Positions 13,622 to 23,500 of a stretch of DNA of 31,863 nt are shown here, one piece after another; positions within the stretch are counted from its first letter, which is position 1; every line of letters starts with the position of its first letter. This DNA comes from Flavobacteriales bacterium UBA6165 (GTDB taxonomy: Bacteria > Bacteroidota > Bacteroidia > Flavobacteriales_D > Crocinitomicaceae). The notes beneath the pieces are model-generated. The model ran no database searches, was not told the origin of the DNA, and saw only the letters and a program-made list of their open reading frames with translations. The translations under genes and the position numbers were made by a program. Location: the NCBI GenBank assembly GCA_002422285.1, contig DIUF01000116.1, positions 7,267 to 39,129 of the forward strand, read 5' to 3'.

Positions 13622-16486
13622 ATGTCCAATTTCATTCGTCAAGTAGCTCAATTCATTTCAGAAAATTACGATAATTATGCGCATCTTACGGTTGTGTTAC
13701 CCTCTCGTCGTGCACAGAAATACATTCAAAAGGAGTTGTTCGATTTGCACGGTCATCCTATTTTTTCACCAAGCTTTGTAACCATTGATCAATATGCCAA
13801 AAATTTCATTGACGAAGAACTTATAGATTCAGTGGATTTGTTGTTTCATTTTTATAAGGTTTATCTTGAATTGGGCAATGATGACGATTTTGAGAGTTTA
13901 TTGAATTGGGCGCCCATGCTAATTGCAGATTGCAACGAAATTGATCGTTATTTGATCGAATCCAATCAGTTGTTCAAGAATTTACGCGATATCAAAGAAT
14001 TAGAAAATTGGTCTTTTGAGCAAGGCCGTGAATTAAGCGAAAGTCAAAAGCGATTTTTGGATTTTTGGGATCAATTGAAGTCGTATTATGACCTTGTAAA
14101 CGAAGAATTAGATGGCTTGGGTTTGGCCTACTCTGGCGCTGTTTTTCGAAAAGCCCTTGAGAACCTGGACGAACGCTTGGATAGTGTTTATCCACAGCAG
14201 TCTTTTTTGTTCGTTGGATTCAATGCTTTAAGTGAAGCAGAAACTGTATTGATTGAGCGCTTGGTTAAACTCGGTCGTGCATGTGTTTTGGCCGAAGCAG
14301 ATGCATTTTATTTGAATAATCCTAACCATGAGGCTGGTTTGTTCATTCGACGTACTAAGGTTCGAATTCCTGAAATGAAAGTTATTCAAACTGATATTTT
14401 GCTCCATGAGTCAAAGCATATTGAATTAATTGAATGCGCACAAGCTGGTAGTATGCTAAAAGTTACGCAGGACATTTTAGCAAAATTGAATCAAGAGGAG
14501 TTGAATAATACTGTTTTGTTGTTAGCCGATGAATCGCTGATTGTGCCAGCTATCAAGCATTTACCAAAGTCTATTGACAAAGCCAATATCACCCTGGGCT
14601 TACCTTTAAAATTAACTGCACTTCGTCCATGGTTGGAGATTATATTTGAATTTCAGAATAATTTCTTCTACTTCAATACTGAAGCATTATACCACAAAAC
14701 ACTTCTGTCATTTTTTAGACACCCCTTTATGGAGCGTTTGTTGACTGATGATGATAAAAAATTGGTCTTGAACGAGGAAAAAAATATCGTTAAGTTCAAT
14801 AAGATTTTTTCTAAGCTTAAAATCGACGATTTTTCTAAAGAGGTGCAGTATATTTTAAATTTAGTTTTCACTCCTTGGAATAACCAGTTTGCACATGCTC
14901 TGAATATTATTCTGGATTTGAATCAACATGTATTTACATCTTTGAGCGAAAAAGAAGACTTGGTTGAACGCAGTGCTTTGTTTCACTTTCAGGAGTCTAT
15001 GAAATCATTGCAGCTAGTTTTCGAACGTGATTATGTACCAGAAATGACTTTACGCACTTTTGAAAAATTCTTCCATATGCGTTGGATGCGTGAAAGCGTG
15101 GCCTATTATGGAAATCCGATTGATGGATTGCAGGTGATGGGTTTATTGGAGACGCGTTTGTTAAGTTTCAAAAATTTGATTGTTGTTGGATTGAATGAGG
15201 GCCAAATGCCCCCCAAGAATACTATTAACAGTTTGATTCCAATGGATTTAAGGCGTTATTTTAATTTGCCTTTGCCTGCTGAAAAAGATGCTTTGTTTGC
15301 TCATCACTTTTATCGTTTGCTCACTTATGCTGAAAATGTTCATATTTTATACTCAACCAATCAAGGTGACGATTTTTCTGCTGCTGAACCAAGTAGATAT
15401 ATCAAACAAATAGAATTAGAGCTGGCGGCTCAAAATCCTCAAATTGTTGTGAAAAAAACTGCGTACAACATTCCAGTTAATCTTTCAGTAGATGAATTAT
15501 CCTTTCAAAATAATGATGAAGTTAGGCAGCGTATTTTAGGGCAATTCGAATATGGTCTCTCGCCCTCAGCCATGAATAAGTTCTTGTCGTGTCCATTAGA
15601 TTTTTATTTTCGATATGTATTGAAATATGCAGACGATGAAGAAGTTGAGGAAAATGTGGAACATAGCACTTTTGGAAGTGTAGTCCACGAGATTTTAGAG
15701 TTTTTGTTTCAGCCATTTGTAGGTGGAAACAGGTCTGTGCAGATTTCAGATATTAAGGCCATGCTCCTTGTTTTTAGTGAAGAAGTGGATAACAGATTCA
15801 AAAAGAAGTTTGAGTCAAATGTTGAGTTATTCGAGCGAGGTGCAATGTACTTTGCTTCTATTGCTGCAAAAAAACAAATTCGTAGATTTTTGAATCAGGA
15901 AATAAAACTGCTTTCAGAAAATCCTGAAAAGCAATTGAGAATTATTGCTTTGGAATGTAAGTTGGAACACGAAATTTCAATAAGTGTTGAAGGAGTGCCA
16001 AGAAAGATAAAATTATCTGGTGTTATTGATCGCCTCGACCAATGGGGTGATGAAATTCGAATCGTGGACTATAAAACTGGTGTTTGTAAAACTGAAAATG
16101 TGCGAATCAATGGGGTAGTGGCTTGTAGAATTTTTTTAGCCACACAAAATTTAGAGGCCTTCGATTTTAATGCTGAAGATGATTTCGGTAATTTGGGGGC
16201 GAGTTATGCTCTACAACTTTTATTTTATGCTGTTTTATACAGAGCAAATTATGGTAAAGTCCCTGAACGAGTTGGGATTTATTCTTTGAGAAATGTCAAT
16301 TCGGGCTTGCAAAGTTTAGAATTTGCGCAGCCAAGAAAAAAAGAGGATGCACACAATTTAATGCTGGATGATAAACTTGTAGACTTTATGGAGAATTACA
16401 TGACACACATTGCACAAAAAGTCTTGGAAGTAGAGGTGTTTAGCCACAATGAAGTTTCGAGATATTGTCAGTTCTGTACTTCATGA
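13622..16486 (+). CDS. AddB-like PD-(D/E)XK nuclease / inactivated helicase
   Basis: The 954-residue product resembles the Bacteroidota AddB-type subunit of the AddAB double-strand-break repair nuclease. The N-terminal half is an SF1-helicase-like region (LTVVLPSRRAQKYIQKEL, FVGFNALSEAE, LLETRLLSFKNLIVVGLNEG) with no Walker A motif, as expected for an inactivated helicase. The C-terminal half is a RecB-type nuclease: SPSAMNKFLSCPLDFYFRY with Cys657, GSVVHEILE with His689, IDRLDQW with Asp803 and VDYKTG with Asp816 and Lys818, so the catalytic set looks complete. The C-terminal cysteine cluster is cut short: only Cys949 and Cys952 (YCQFC) are present and the chain ends at 954. No addA is in the window. 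The gene overlaps the convergent DUF4294 gene by 19 bases. Confidence 0.82.
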   Translation: MSNFIRQVAQFISENYDNYAHLTVVLPSRRAQKYIQKELFDLHGHPIFSPSFVTIDQYAKNFIDEELIDSVDLLFHFYKVYLELGNDDDFESLLNWAPMLIADCNEIDRYLIESNQLFKNLRDIKELENWSFEQGRELSESQKRFLDFWDQLKSYYDLVNEELDGLGLAYSGAVFRKALENLDERLDSVYPQQSFLFVGFNALSEAETVLIERLVKLGRACVLAEADAFYLNNPNHEAGLFIRRTKVRIPEMKVIQTDILLHESKHIELIECAQAGSMLKVTQDILAKLNQEELNNTVLLLADESLIVPAIKHLPKSIDKANITLGLPLKLTALRPWLEIIFEFQNNFFYFNTEALYHKTLLSFFRHPFMERLLTDDDKKLVLNEEKNIVKFNKIFSKLKIDDFSKEVQYILNLVFTPWNNQFAHALNIILDLNQHVFTSLSEKEDLVERSALFHFQESMKSLQLVFERDYVPEMTLRTFEKFFHMRWMRESVAYYGNPIDGLQVMGLLETRLLSFKNLIVVGLNEGQMPPKNTINSLIPMDLRRYFNLPLPAEKDALFAHHFYRLLTYAENVHILYSTNQGDDFSAAEPSRYIKQIELELAAQNPQIVVKKTAYNIPVNLSVDELSFQNNDEVRQRILGQFEYGLSPSAMNKFLSCPLDFYFRYVLKYADDEEVEENVEHSTFGSVVHEILEFLFQPFVGGNRSVQISDIKAMLLVFSEEVDNRFKKKFESNVELFERGAMYFASIAAKKQIRRFLNQEIKLLSENPEKQLRIIALECKLEHEISISVEGVPRKIKLSGVIDRLDQWGDEIRIVDYKTGVCKTENVRINGVVACRIFLATQNLEAFDFNAEDDFGNLGASYALQLLFYAVLYRANYGKVPERVGIYSLRNVNSGLQSLEFAQPRKKEDAHNLMLDDKLVDFMENYMTHIAQKVLEVEVFSHNEVSRYCQFCTS

Positions 16487-17139
16487 TTTTTGGCCGCTTT
16501 TTTTTTCTCCTTAATTCTTTTTTTCGCTGCTTTTTCGTCTTCCTTGGCTTTGATTTTTTTCTTCTTGAATTCGTTTTTCGATAACAATTCTATAGGATAT
16601 AGTTTGTGCTTACCTGCTTCAATCTCTTTTGCTACGAGTTCAATCAACCAGTCTTCGCCATCTGGGTTGTATTCTGTTTTTATGTTTTGATCAAAGAAGA
16701 ATCCAACGCTTTGATAGTAAGTTGCCTTTACGCCTCCGCGGTATTTTTTGATTATTTCAAACACAGTTAATCCAGTTTCTCTGTTGATGAGCTTTACCAA
16801 TAATTGACCATCTGAAACATACATATCACGGATGACGTATTCGAAATCGTCCATCAATTTTTCATAAGCAGTTTTTCCGTATTTTTTGATTTGTCGCTTT
16901 TTATCTAAAGTAGCCACATCTTTTTCATAATCATCGAAAAGTTTTTTTGCATGTCGGGCCAAAGGGTAAATTCTTTTCATTTTATAAACCATGCGATTGT
17001 AGTTTTTCAAAAACTCTGGGTCTCTGATTTCTACAGCGGGTTTTAAAACGATGCCATATATGGTATCATCTTCTTGTTGCGAGAAGACAGGATTGAAGCA
17101 AAAACCAAAAATAAGAAACGCAGCTATTAATTTTTTCAT
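16468..17139 (-). CDS. Exported DUF4294-family protein
   Basis: The 223-residue product has a signal peptide (MKKLIAAFLIFGFCFNPVFS, cleavage around residue 20) and a body matching DUF4294, a Bacteroidota family: MVYKMKRIYPLARHAKKL, a basic helical segment, then MYVSDGQLLVKLINRETG, VFEIIKKYRGGVKATYYQ and EYNPDGEDWLIE. The last 35 residues are extremely basic (many Lys) and look disordered. The function of the family is unknown. Its 3' end overlaps the AddB-like gene by 19 bases. Upstream lies the gldJ terminator, so it has its own transcript; a weak -7-like box (GAATTTTG on the minus strand, 17163-17170) is the only promoter candidate. Confidence 0.8.
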   Translation of the reverse strand: MKKLIAAFLIFGFCFNPVFSQQEDDTIYGIVLKPAVEIRDPEFLKNYNRMVYKMKRIYPLARHAKKLFDDYEKDVATLDKKRQIKKYGKTAYEKLMDDFEYVIRDMYVSDGQLLVKLINRETGLTVFEIIKKYRGGVKATYYQSVGFFFDQNIKTEYNPDGEDWLIELVAKEIEAGKHKLYPIELLSKNEFKKKKIKAKEDEKAAKKRIKEKKKAAKNHEVQN

Positions 17140-17204
17140 AACCTATGTTTTCTTTTATCATTCAAAATTCTTGCCAGAACAATTATGAAATGACGAGTAG
17201 CAAT

Positions 17205-17232
17205 AAAAAAAAAGCAGCCCGAAGGCTGCTTT
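17205..17232 (-). terminator. Rho-independent terminator of gldJ
   Basis: Read on the minus strand, AAAGCAGCC and GGCTGCTTT pair around a TTCG tetraloop closed by a C-G pair, followed by a T-run. It starts a few bases after the gldJ stop and insulates the DUF4294 gene. Confidence 0.92.
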
Positions 17233-17238
17233 CAGTAT

Positions 17239-19314
17239 TTATTTCTTTTTCTTCTTTTTACTAGAATACTTGTTGTTGGCTTGACGAGGATTAGCAAGTC
17301 CTGTTGGACTGCCAACTCTATCCATGGCACATCGGAAGCCCAAACTGCTCAATGCTTTATCTTCATCAAGGAATCGACGCGCACCACCAGATACCCAATA
17401 AGCTCTGTCATTCCACGCACCACCTTTGTAAACTCTTGACTTGTCAGAAATTAAAGTTGTAGGCCAAGATGTTCTATTCGCAAATGTAGAAATTTGATTT
17501 CCTTGTAGATCGAATTCTTCGTACTGGCTTTGATACATAATCAAATTCGGATCTCTGTTCGCCATATTGATGTCATTTTTACGATCGTTGTTGTCGTAAT
17601 AAATAGAACTTTCTATATCACCGTCTTTATAGTCGATGTAGTCAGCACGGCGATAATTTAATCGGCCAATGTTTTCCTCTTCAACTTCATTTCTCCATTT
17701 CAAACGACCAGGTGTGTTGATAACATAGTCCGCAAATCCATCTCGGAGCATCGAGATTATTTCAAATGCATATTCTTCATCTGGACCTTCACGAAGCTCT
17801 TCGTCGAAAATATTTGCCAAAATTTCTTCAGTTACAATCATGGAAGCCTCAACATCATACTTTAGGTTCTTCAAAGCGATAGCAGAATCCAACCAAATAT
17901 TCACTCTTCTTAAGATATCCAATTCAACCTCATCCTTTTTACGTCCACTTGATACATAGAATTGATCAGGGGCATAAGAGTTTACAACAGCCTCTCCATT
18001 TGAAGTTTGTGCAGTAACCCTATTGTTAGATCTGTTTCTAGCATCAATGTGCGTTGGAATATTCGGATCGTCTGGATCGTGCTGAGCTGCACTGATTCTT
18101 TGGAAACGTACTCTTTCGAATTCATTTACGTACTGTTTCAAACCGTGAACATCAAATTCAACTTGCGTGTTTTTGGTGTCAATCATTCCAGCATTATTCA
18201 ATACCTTAGTCTTAAAAACGTTACCTCTGAAAGGACGGAAATCATCAAAATCTTCGTGAGAAAGAGGACGGTAAACATCCAAAACCCACTCAGAAACATT
18301 ACCTGCCATGTTGTAAAGACCGTAATCATTTGGCCAGTAGGAGTCAACTGGGGCTGTTACATCTGCGTTGTCGTTCAGGTGACCTGCAACCCCCATGTAG
18401 TCACCTCGACCTCTCATAAAGTTGCCTCGAATATCTCCACTAAATGCAGCATCATCTTGACGCACCCAATGTCCATTCCATGGATAGGTTCTTCTGTCTG
18501 AAATCACTTCCGGGTTGGTCATATTACCGATTAAACCATAGTAAGCAAATTCCCATTCAGCTTCAGTAGGCAAGCGAAAACGTGGAAGCAAAATGCCATC
18601 CTCCATTCTTACTAGGCGATCACCGTACTTGTTGCGACCGCGTTTTTTTGGACCTTTGTTGTCTGGGTCGTAATCTCTTAGAGGCATAGCTTCGCCAGCA
18701 TCATATTGTCCAACCATGTAAGATTCTGTGGTGAATGGGTCGTCGTCTTGATAAGGGTTTTCTTTAAGGATGCCTTCCTGAATCAAAATTAACTCGTTTA
18801 CACGGTCTGTTCTCCAATTACAGAAGTCGTTTGCCTGAAGCCAAGTAACTCCAACAACTGGGTAGTCTCTATAAGCTGGATGTCGCAAATAGTACTCTAC
18901 ATACTTTTCATTGAATCCAAGTGGAGATCGCCAAACATTTGTGTCAGGCAAAGCATTCTTGTGTATCATTGGATAAGTCTTGTAGGTTCTTTTAATCCAA
19001 TACAGATATTCTTCCCAATTGAAATTGGTGATTTCAAACTGATCCATGTAGAACGAAGAAACTGTAACACGACGTGGAATGTTGTTCCAGTCGAACATCA
19101 CATCTTGCTCAGTTCTTCCCATGGTGAATGTACCGCCTTCAATCAGAATTAATCCAGGTCCGGCAATTTGTTCGTAATACGGCACTTTTTGAAAGCCACC
19201 GTTACCTTGTTTATTATACTCCCAACCAGTTATGTTGGAAGTCTCCTTGCTACAAGAAGTAATAATGAATGCTGAGCCTAAAGCAACCAGCGATAAAAAC
19301 CTAAGGTTCTTCAT
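17239..19314 (-). CDS. gldJ: Gliding motility / T9SS lipoprotein GldJ
   Basis: The 691-residue product has a lipoprotein signal with Cys21 (IITSC). A formylglycine-generating-enzyme (SUMF1-like) domain starts near residue 53 (PGLILIEGGTFTMG) and continues with FYMDQFEITN, HPAYRDYPVVGVTW, RLPTEAEWEFAYYG (247-260) and AGNVSEW (337-343); its last part, KGGAWNDRAYWV...LGFRCA, only appears at about 630-665. Between them lie about 260 extra residues, partly helical and acidic. The pattern TGWEYN...GGFQ after Cys21, ALPDTNVWR and RTDRVNE match GldJ rather than GldK. GldJ is an outer-membrane lipoprotein needed for gliding and for GldK stability. The chain ends in six lysines. porU and porV lie beyond a PorP/SprF gene; in Flavobacterium johnsoniae gldJ, porU and porV are neighbours. 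Confidence 0.88.
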   Translation of the reverse strand: MKNLRFLSLVALGSAFIITSCSKETSNITGWEYNKQGNGGFQKVPYYEQIAGPGLILIEGGTFTMGRTEQDVMFDWNNIPRRVTVSSFYMDQFEITNFNWEEYLYWIKRTYKTYPMIHKNALPDTNVWRSPLGFNEKYVEYYLRHPAYRDYPVVGVTWLQANDFCNWRTDRVNELILIQEGILKENPYQDDDPFTTESYMVGQYDAGEAMPLRDYDPDNKGPKKRGRNKYGDRLVRMEDGILLPRFRLPTEAEWEFAYYGLIGNMTNPEVISDRRTYPWNGHWVRQDDAAFSGDIRGNFMRGRGDYMGVAGHLNDNADVTAPVDSYWPNDYGLYNMAGNVSEWVLDVYRPLSHEDFDDFRPFRGNVFKTKVLNNAGMIDTKNTQVEFDVHGLKQYVNEFERVRFQRISAAQHDPDDPNIPTHIDARNRSNNRVTAQTSNGEAVVNSYAPDQFYVSSGRKKDEVELDILRRVNIWLDSAIALKNLKYDVEASMIVTEEILANIFDEELREGPDEEYAFEIISMLRDGFADYVINTPGRLKWRNEVEEENIGRLNYRRADYIDYKDGDIESSIYYDNNDRKNDINMANRDPNLIMYQSQYEEFDLQGNQISTFANRTSWPTTLISDKSRVYKGGAWNDRAYWVSGGARRFLDEDKALSSLGFRCAMDRVGSPTGLANPRQANNKYSSKKKKKK

Positions 19315-19348
19315 GATTCTATACCTTTTGTTTGTGTTAAATCAACCG

Positions 19349-19356
19349 CAAATATA
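19349..19356 (-). promoter_or_regulatory. -7 box of gldJ
   Basis: Minus strand TATATTTG, an exact consensus match 34 bases before the gldJ ATG. It lies between gldJ and the PorP/SprF gene, so gldJ need not depend on upstream transcription. No clear -33 element seen. Confidence 0.5.
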
Positions 19357-19396
19357 CTACAATAACGAGACATCTTTTGATTGGTTACATTTTTTT

Positions 19397-20389
19397 TTAA
19401 AATGATGGACAGGAAATCGTTCTGAAGTTGATTTTCTTGTCTTTGCATTTAAGAGTCATGCCTAATGATATTTCGTGAGACCCTCCTGATTGGTTTGTTA
19501 ATCTTGAAACCGTGACATCATAGCTATATCCTAATTTAAATTGATTGAATTGTAGACCGAATAGAAGAATGAAGGCGTCTCTGTTTCTAAACCAACTTCC
19601 GAATGTAAACATGTCGTATTTGATATAGGTTCCAAGATTCATTTCCATAAAACCTTGTTGGTAGCGGAAAAGAATATTTGGTGATATACTCACTTTGTTG
19701 CCATACACGGATTTTTTGCCTAATGGTATATCGGCTCCTGCATGTGCGGTAAATCTCATTGGGAGAGGACTGTTGCCAATAATCATGGATTCATTTGGCG
19801 TATTTAAATGATGTGCAGCAAAGCCGAAATAAAAATTTTTGGTGAAACCGACCATTCCAGCTGATATATCCAGAAAGCCTTTTCTGCCGCCTCTTGGCAC
19901 ATCACCGGTTTGATAAATGAATCCTCTTCTTGGGTCAATCATATCTCCGAAGGTTAATTTGTTCCAATCTAAAAATTTCATCACAAAGTTGGCTTGCCCT
20001 CCAAACATGAGAGTAAAATTTCGATTTACCTTTAAGTGGTATGAATAAACCAATCCCAAGCTCGATGTTTGAATCGTATTTTGCCCAGCTTGGTCGTGCA
20101 TGGCAATAATCCCAATTCCACCGTTAATGGCTCTGAATTTTTGGTCATATGAAAAACTCTGTGTAATAAAACTTCCGCTTAGCGAAGGCCATTGATTTCT
20201 ATAATTTAATGCAAATCGCGGACATAAATTGGAGCCTGCCATGGCGGGGTTTAAGTACAAGGGATTGGCATAAAACTGGGTAAAAACTGGATCCTGTCCT
20301 TGGCTTTCAAAACTGCACATGAGGATGATAACAACCGCGAGAAGTGGTGATTTTATATGATGAAATGCATTTTGGTTGTTCATACTCAT
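19397..20389 (-). CDS. PorP/SprF-family T9SS outer-membrane protein
   Basis: The 330-residue product starts with a signal peptide ending near SQGQ (about residue 32) and continues with the family hallmark DPVFTQFYANPLYLNPAMAG, then FALNYRNQWPSL. The rest consists of repeated amphipathic strands (GLVYSYHLKVN, FYFGFAAHHLN, FKLGYSYDVTVS) consistent with an outer-membrane beta-barrel. Family members are PorP, a partner of the T9SS motor/attachment ring, and SprF-like proteins that help export particular adhesins with type-B C-terminal domains. Which subgroup this belongs to cannot be told from sequence alone. It shares the gldJ strand, 82 bases upstream, and diverges from porU. ATG 20389 or the ATG six bases on are both possible starts. 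Confidence 0.85.
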   Translation of the reverse strand: MSMNNQNAFHHIKSPLLAVVIILMCSFESQGQDPVFTQFYANPLYLNPAMAGSNLCPRFALNYRNQWPSLSGSFITQSFSYDQKFRAINGGIGIIAMHDQAGQNTIQTSSLGLVYSYHLKVNRNFTLMFGGQANFVMKFLDWNKLTFGDMIDPRRGFIYQTGDVPRGGRKGFLDISAGMVGFTKNFYFGFAAHHLNTPNESMIIGNSPLPMRFTAHAGADIPLGKKSVYGNKVSISPNILFRYQQGFMEMNLGTYIKYDMFTFGSWFRNRDAFILLFGLQFNQFKLGYSYDVTVSRLTNQSGGSHEISLGMTLKCKDKKINFRTISCPSF

Positions 20390-20440
20390 GTTTTAAAGGC
20401 TTTCAGAGATAAGTTGATACGATGCTTATATGGTTTTGGT

Positions 20441-20474
20441 TTCGAATTCATCGAATTAAATTTCCGTGGAAATT
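20441..20474. promoter_or_regulatory. Paired palindromes in the porP/sprF-porU divergent spacer
   Basis: TTCGAATTCATCGAA (20441-20455) is a 5-5-5 dyad, and AATTTCCGTGGAAATT (20459-20474) is a perfect 7-2-7 palindrome three bases further on. They lie in the 205-base spacer between two divergent secretion genes, where a regulator could act on both. No transcription-factor family is assigned. The rest of the spacer is A/T-rich with no recognisable feature apart from a weak -7-like TTTCTTTG just before porU. Confidence 0.35.
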
Positions 20475-20594
20475 ATTATTCAAGTATAGATTAAATTTGA
20501 ATTATGTCATAAAATAATTGTGATTTTGGCAATAATCGGAAAAAAGGCTCGTTTCTTCTGATATCCTTAGAAAAATCTAATTTTCTTTGCACCT

Positions 20595-23500
20595 ATGAAT
20601 AACACCAAAAAAGTATACTTCAATTATTCGGTTTTTGACAAATTGAACTTTCTTGTTCTGTTTGCCTATTTCATGACTCAGTCAATTGCCATGGCTCAAA
20701 CTGAGCAGATAGAAGTGAATTTGAATTGGTTTGGTAACTCGATTAAAGCTAACGTTTTTGGTCAAGAAATTGAGTGGCCAGCGGTGCCATTTGAATGGGA
20801 CCATGACGGCAAGCCTGTGCATGTTTTTAAGCATTTCGAAAAAAATCTCCACAAATTTGATGTTTCCTTGACGGTAGTTGGTCTCGAAACATCTGCGGCA
20901 TCTGCTGTGGATAAGTCGTTTATTGAAGATTATGGCCTTGCTGTCCCTGATGCATTGGATTATCGTTTTCGCACTTCTTCAGATCGCGGAAAAGGGTATC
21001 TTGGTATTGAAATTATCCCGTTTATCAAAGAAGGTGGACAAATTAAACGTGTTAAACGTATTGTGTTTACAGCAAATTTCGCTCCGCGTATAGATAATGC
21101 TATGTCTTTAAAATTTGTTACCAATTCAGCTATGGCATCTGGTAATTGGTATAGAATTGCGATTCCTTCATCGGGTGTTTATCGAATAGATCATGCTTTT
21201 TTAAATGCGAATGGCATCAATACTTCTGGGCTCAATCCGAATCATATTCATATTTTTGGAAATGCAATGGGGATGCTGCCAGAAAACAACAACATTCCGC
21301 GTCCAGACGATTTAATTAACAACAGAATTCAGATTGTTGGCGATCAAGATGGTTCATTTGACCAAGGAGACTTCATTTTATTTTATGCCAATGGTCCAGA
21401 TGAAGTTCGCTATGCCGGAAGTCGATTGACTGCAGTCAAGAATGTTTACACCACTGAGAGTTATTATTTTATTTGCATAGACGCCAATAAAACGCCACAA
21501 AGAATTACACAAGCCGACATAAGTAATCAAGCAGTTACTCATGTGGTATCGGGCAGTGATCAGCTCATTCATTACGAAAAAGATTTAGTTAAATACCGGG
21601 AAAGCAATGGGTCAATAATTAAGAGTGGAAAGCGATGGTATGGTGAAGTATTTGATTTTGTTCTTGAGCATCAATTCAACTTTAATTTGGTTGGTTTACA
21701 GACAAATGAGCCTGTGGAATTGAGAACTGTTTATGCCCGTTCTGGTGTTCATACTGGAAGTTTTTTTCGTGTATTTTTGAATAATTCTGGTGCGCCAAGT
21801 CAAGAAGCCAATTTGGGCTCAGGCTTGACATATACTTCGATGACCACAACACATAATCTGTCGAATCCCAATTTGTCAATATTGATGCGCTTGGATAGAT
21901 TGATTCCTTCTGTTCGTGTGTTTTTGGATAAAATAGAAATCAATTATCGACGCAGTTTGCAGTATTCTGGTGGGCAATATTTTTTAAGGGACAGGCAATC
22001 TGTTGGCTCTGGAAATGTTGCTTCAATAACTATGGGAGGTTCTGTTTCAGCTTTAAACATTTGGGAAATCACCACGCCCACTGGCCCTGCAAATGTTAAT
22101 TTTACATCGACAGGTAATCAAGTGTCTTTTCAATTTTCAGCTGATAATCAGCGACAATTTATTGCTTTTACGAATGCATCAGCGTTGACACCCAATTTCA
22201 GAGGAGCGCTTCAAAATCAGAATTTACACGCATTGCCTGCGGGCGATTATCTGATTGTTTCACACCGCGACTTTTTGCAACAAGCCAATCGTTTGGCCGA
22301 TTTACATAGAGCTGATGGATGGACAGTACATGTGGTAGATATTCAGCATGTTTACAATGAGTTTTCATCAGGTATGCAGGACCCAGTGGCTATTCGTTGG
22401 TTTGCAAAAATGTTTTATGATAGAGCCAATCAAACGCCTGGCGTGAATCCGCCGCTAAACTTATGTTTATTTGGTGATGGTTCATACGATCCTCTAGAGG
22501 GTAGAAGTGCTAATAACAACAATTTTGTGATTACTTATCAAACCGATAATTCTGAAAGTGATGTGCAATCTGTTACGAGTGACGTGTTTTTTGTCTTGCT
22601 TGATGATAATGATGGGTTTAATGGTTCAGATAATGCCGACATGGGTGTAGGAAGAATTATTGCTTCAAATACCGGACACGCTAAGTTGTTGGTGGATAAA
22701 GTTGAGCATTACAAAAAATTTGGTTCTCCTCATTTTACTTCCTCTGGTGCCTTGGCCTGTAGCTCACCTAATGAGACCAATAGGGGCGATTGGCAACTGG
22801 TTCTCACGCACATTGCTGACGACGAAGATGGCGGTTGGTTTGTAAATGACCACGAAAGTTATGTTAACTATTATGCGCCTCTCTTTCCGCAATACAATTA
22901 CGAGAAAATATACATTGATGCCTATCCGCAAATCAGTACTGCGGGTGGAGAGAGATACCCTGCTGTACCACCATTGATAGACTCGCGAGTGGCCCGTGGC
23001 AATTTAATCATGAATTATGTTGGTCACGGCGGAGAAACAGGTTTGGCTTATGAACGAATTGTGACAATCCCTCAGATAAATTCTTGGACAAACATGGACA
23101 AACTGATGCTTTTTGTGTCTGCAACTTGCGAGTTTTGTCGCTTTGACGATTTTTCAAGAGAATCTGCTGGTGAGATTATGTATTTGTCTCCATCTGGTGC
23201 GGCGATTGCAATGATGACAACAACCCGTCCGGTGTTTATCACTGTGAATTCGCTTGTAGGAACACGATTTTATGAGCACGTGTTTTTGAGAGATAATGAA
23301 GAAAGACCAATCACAATGGGTGAAATTGTAAAGGGTACTATGAATACGTCAGGGAACGATGTTAATAGAAGAGCTTTTATGATGGTAGGAGACCCGATGC
23401 TTCGTTTGAAACTTCCGAATGTTCAGTATCAAGTTGTGATTGATTCTATTAATGGTTTTGACCCCGCTCTGGTTCAGGACACTATGAAATCCTTGAGTAA

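Noticed and set aside
18007..18501. 164-residue plus-strand open frame inside gldJ
   Set aside because: It lies wholly antisense to a well-supported gene and its translation has no domain, signal or start context.
17239..19314. GldK or a formylglycine-generating enzyme instead of GldJ
   Set aside because: Sequence landmarks, gene neighbours and length fit GldJ; gldL, gldM and gldN are absent and the enzyme's catalytic cysteines are not apparent.
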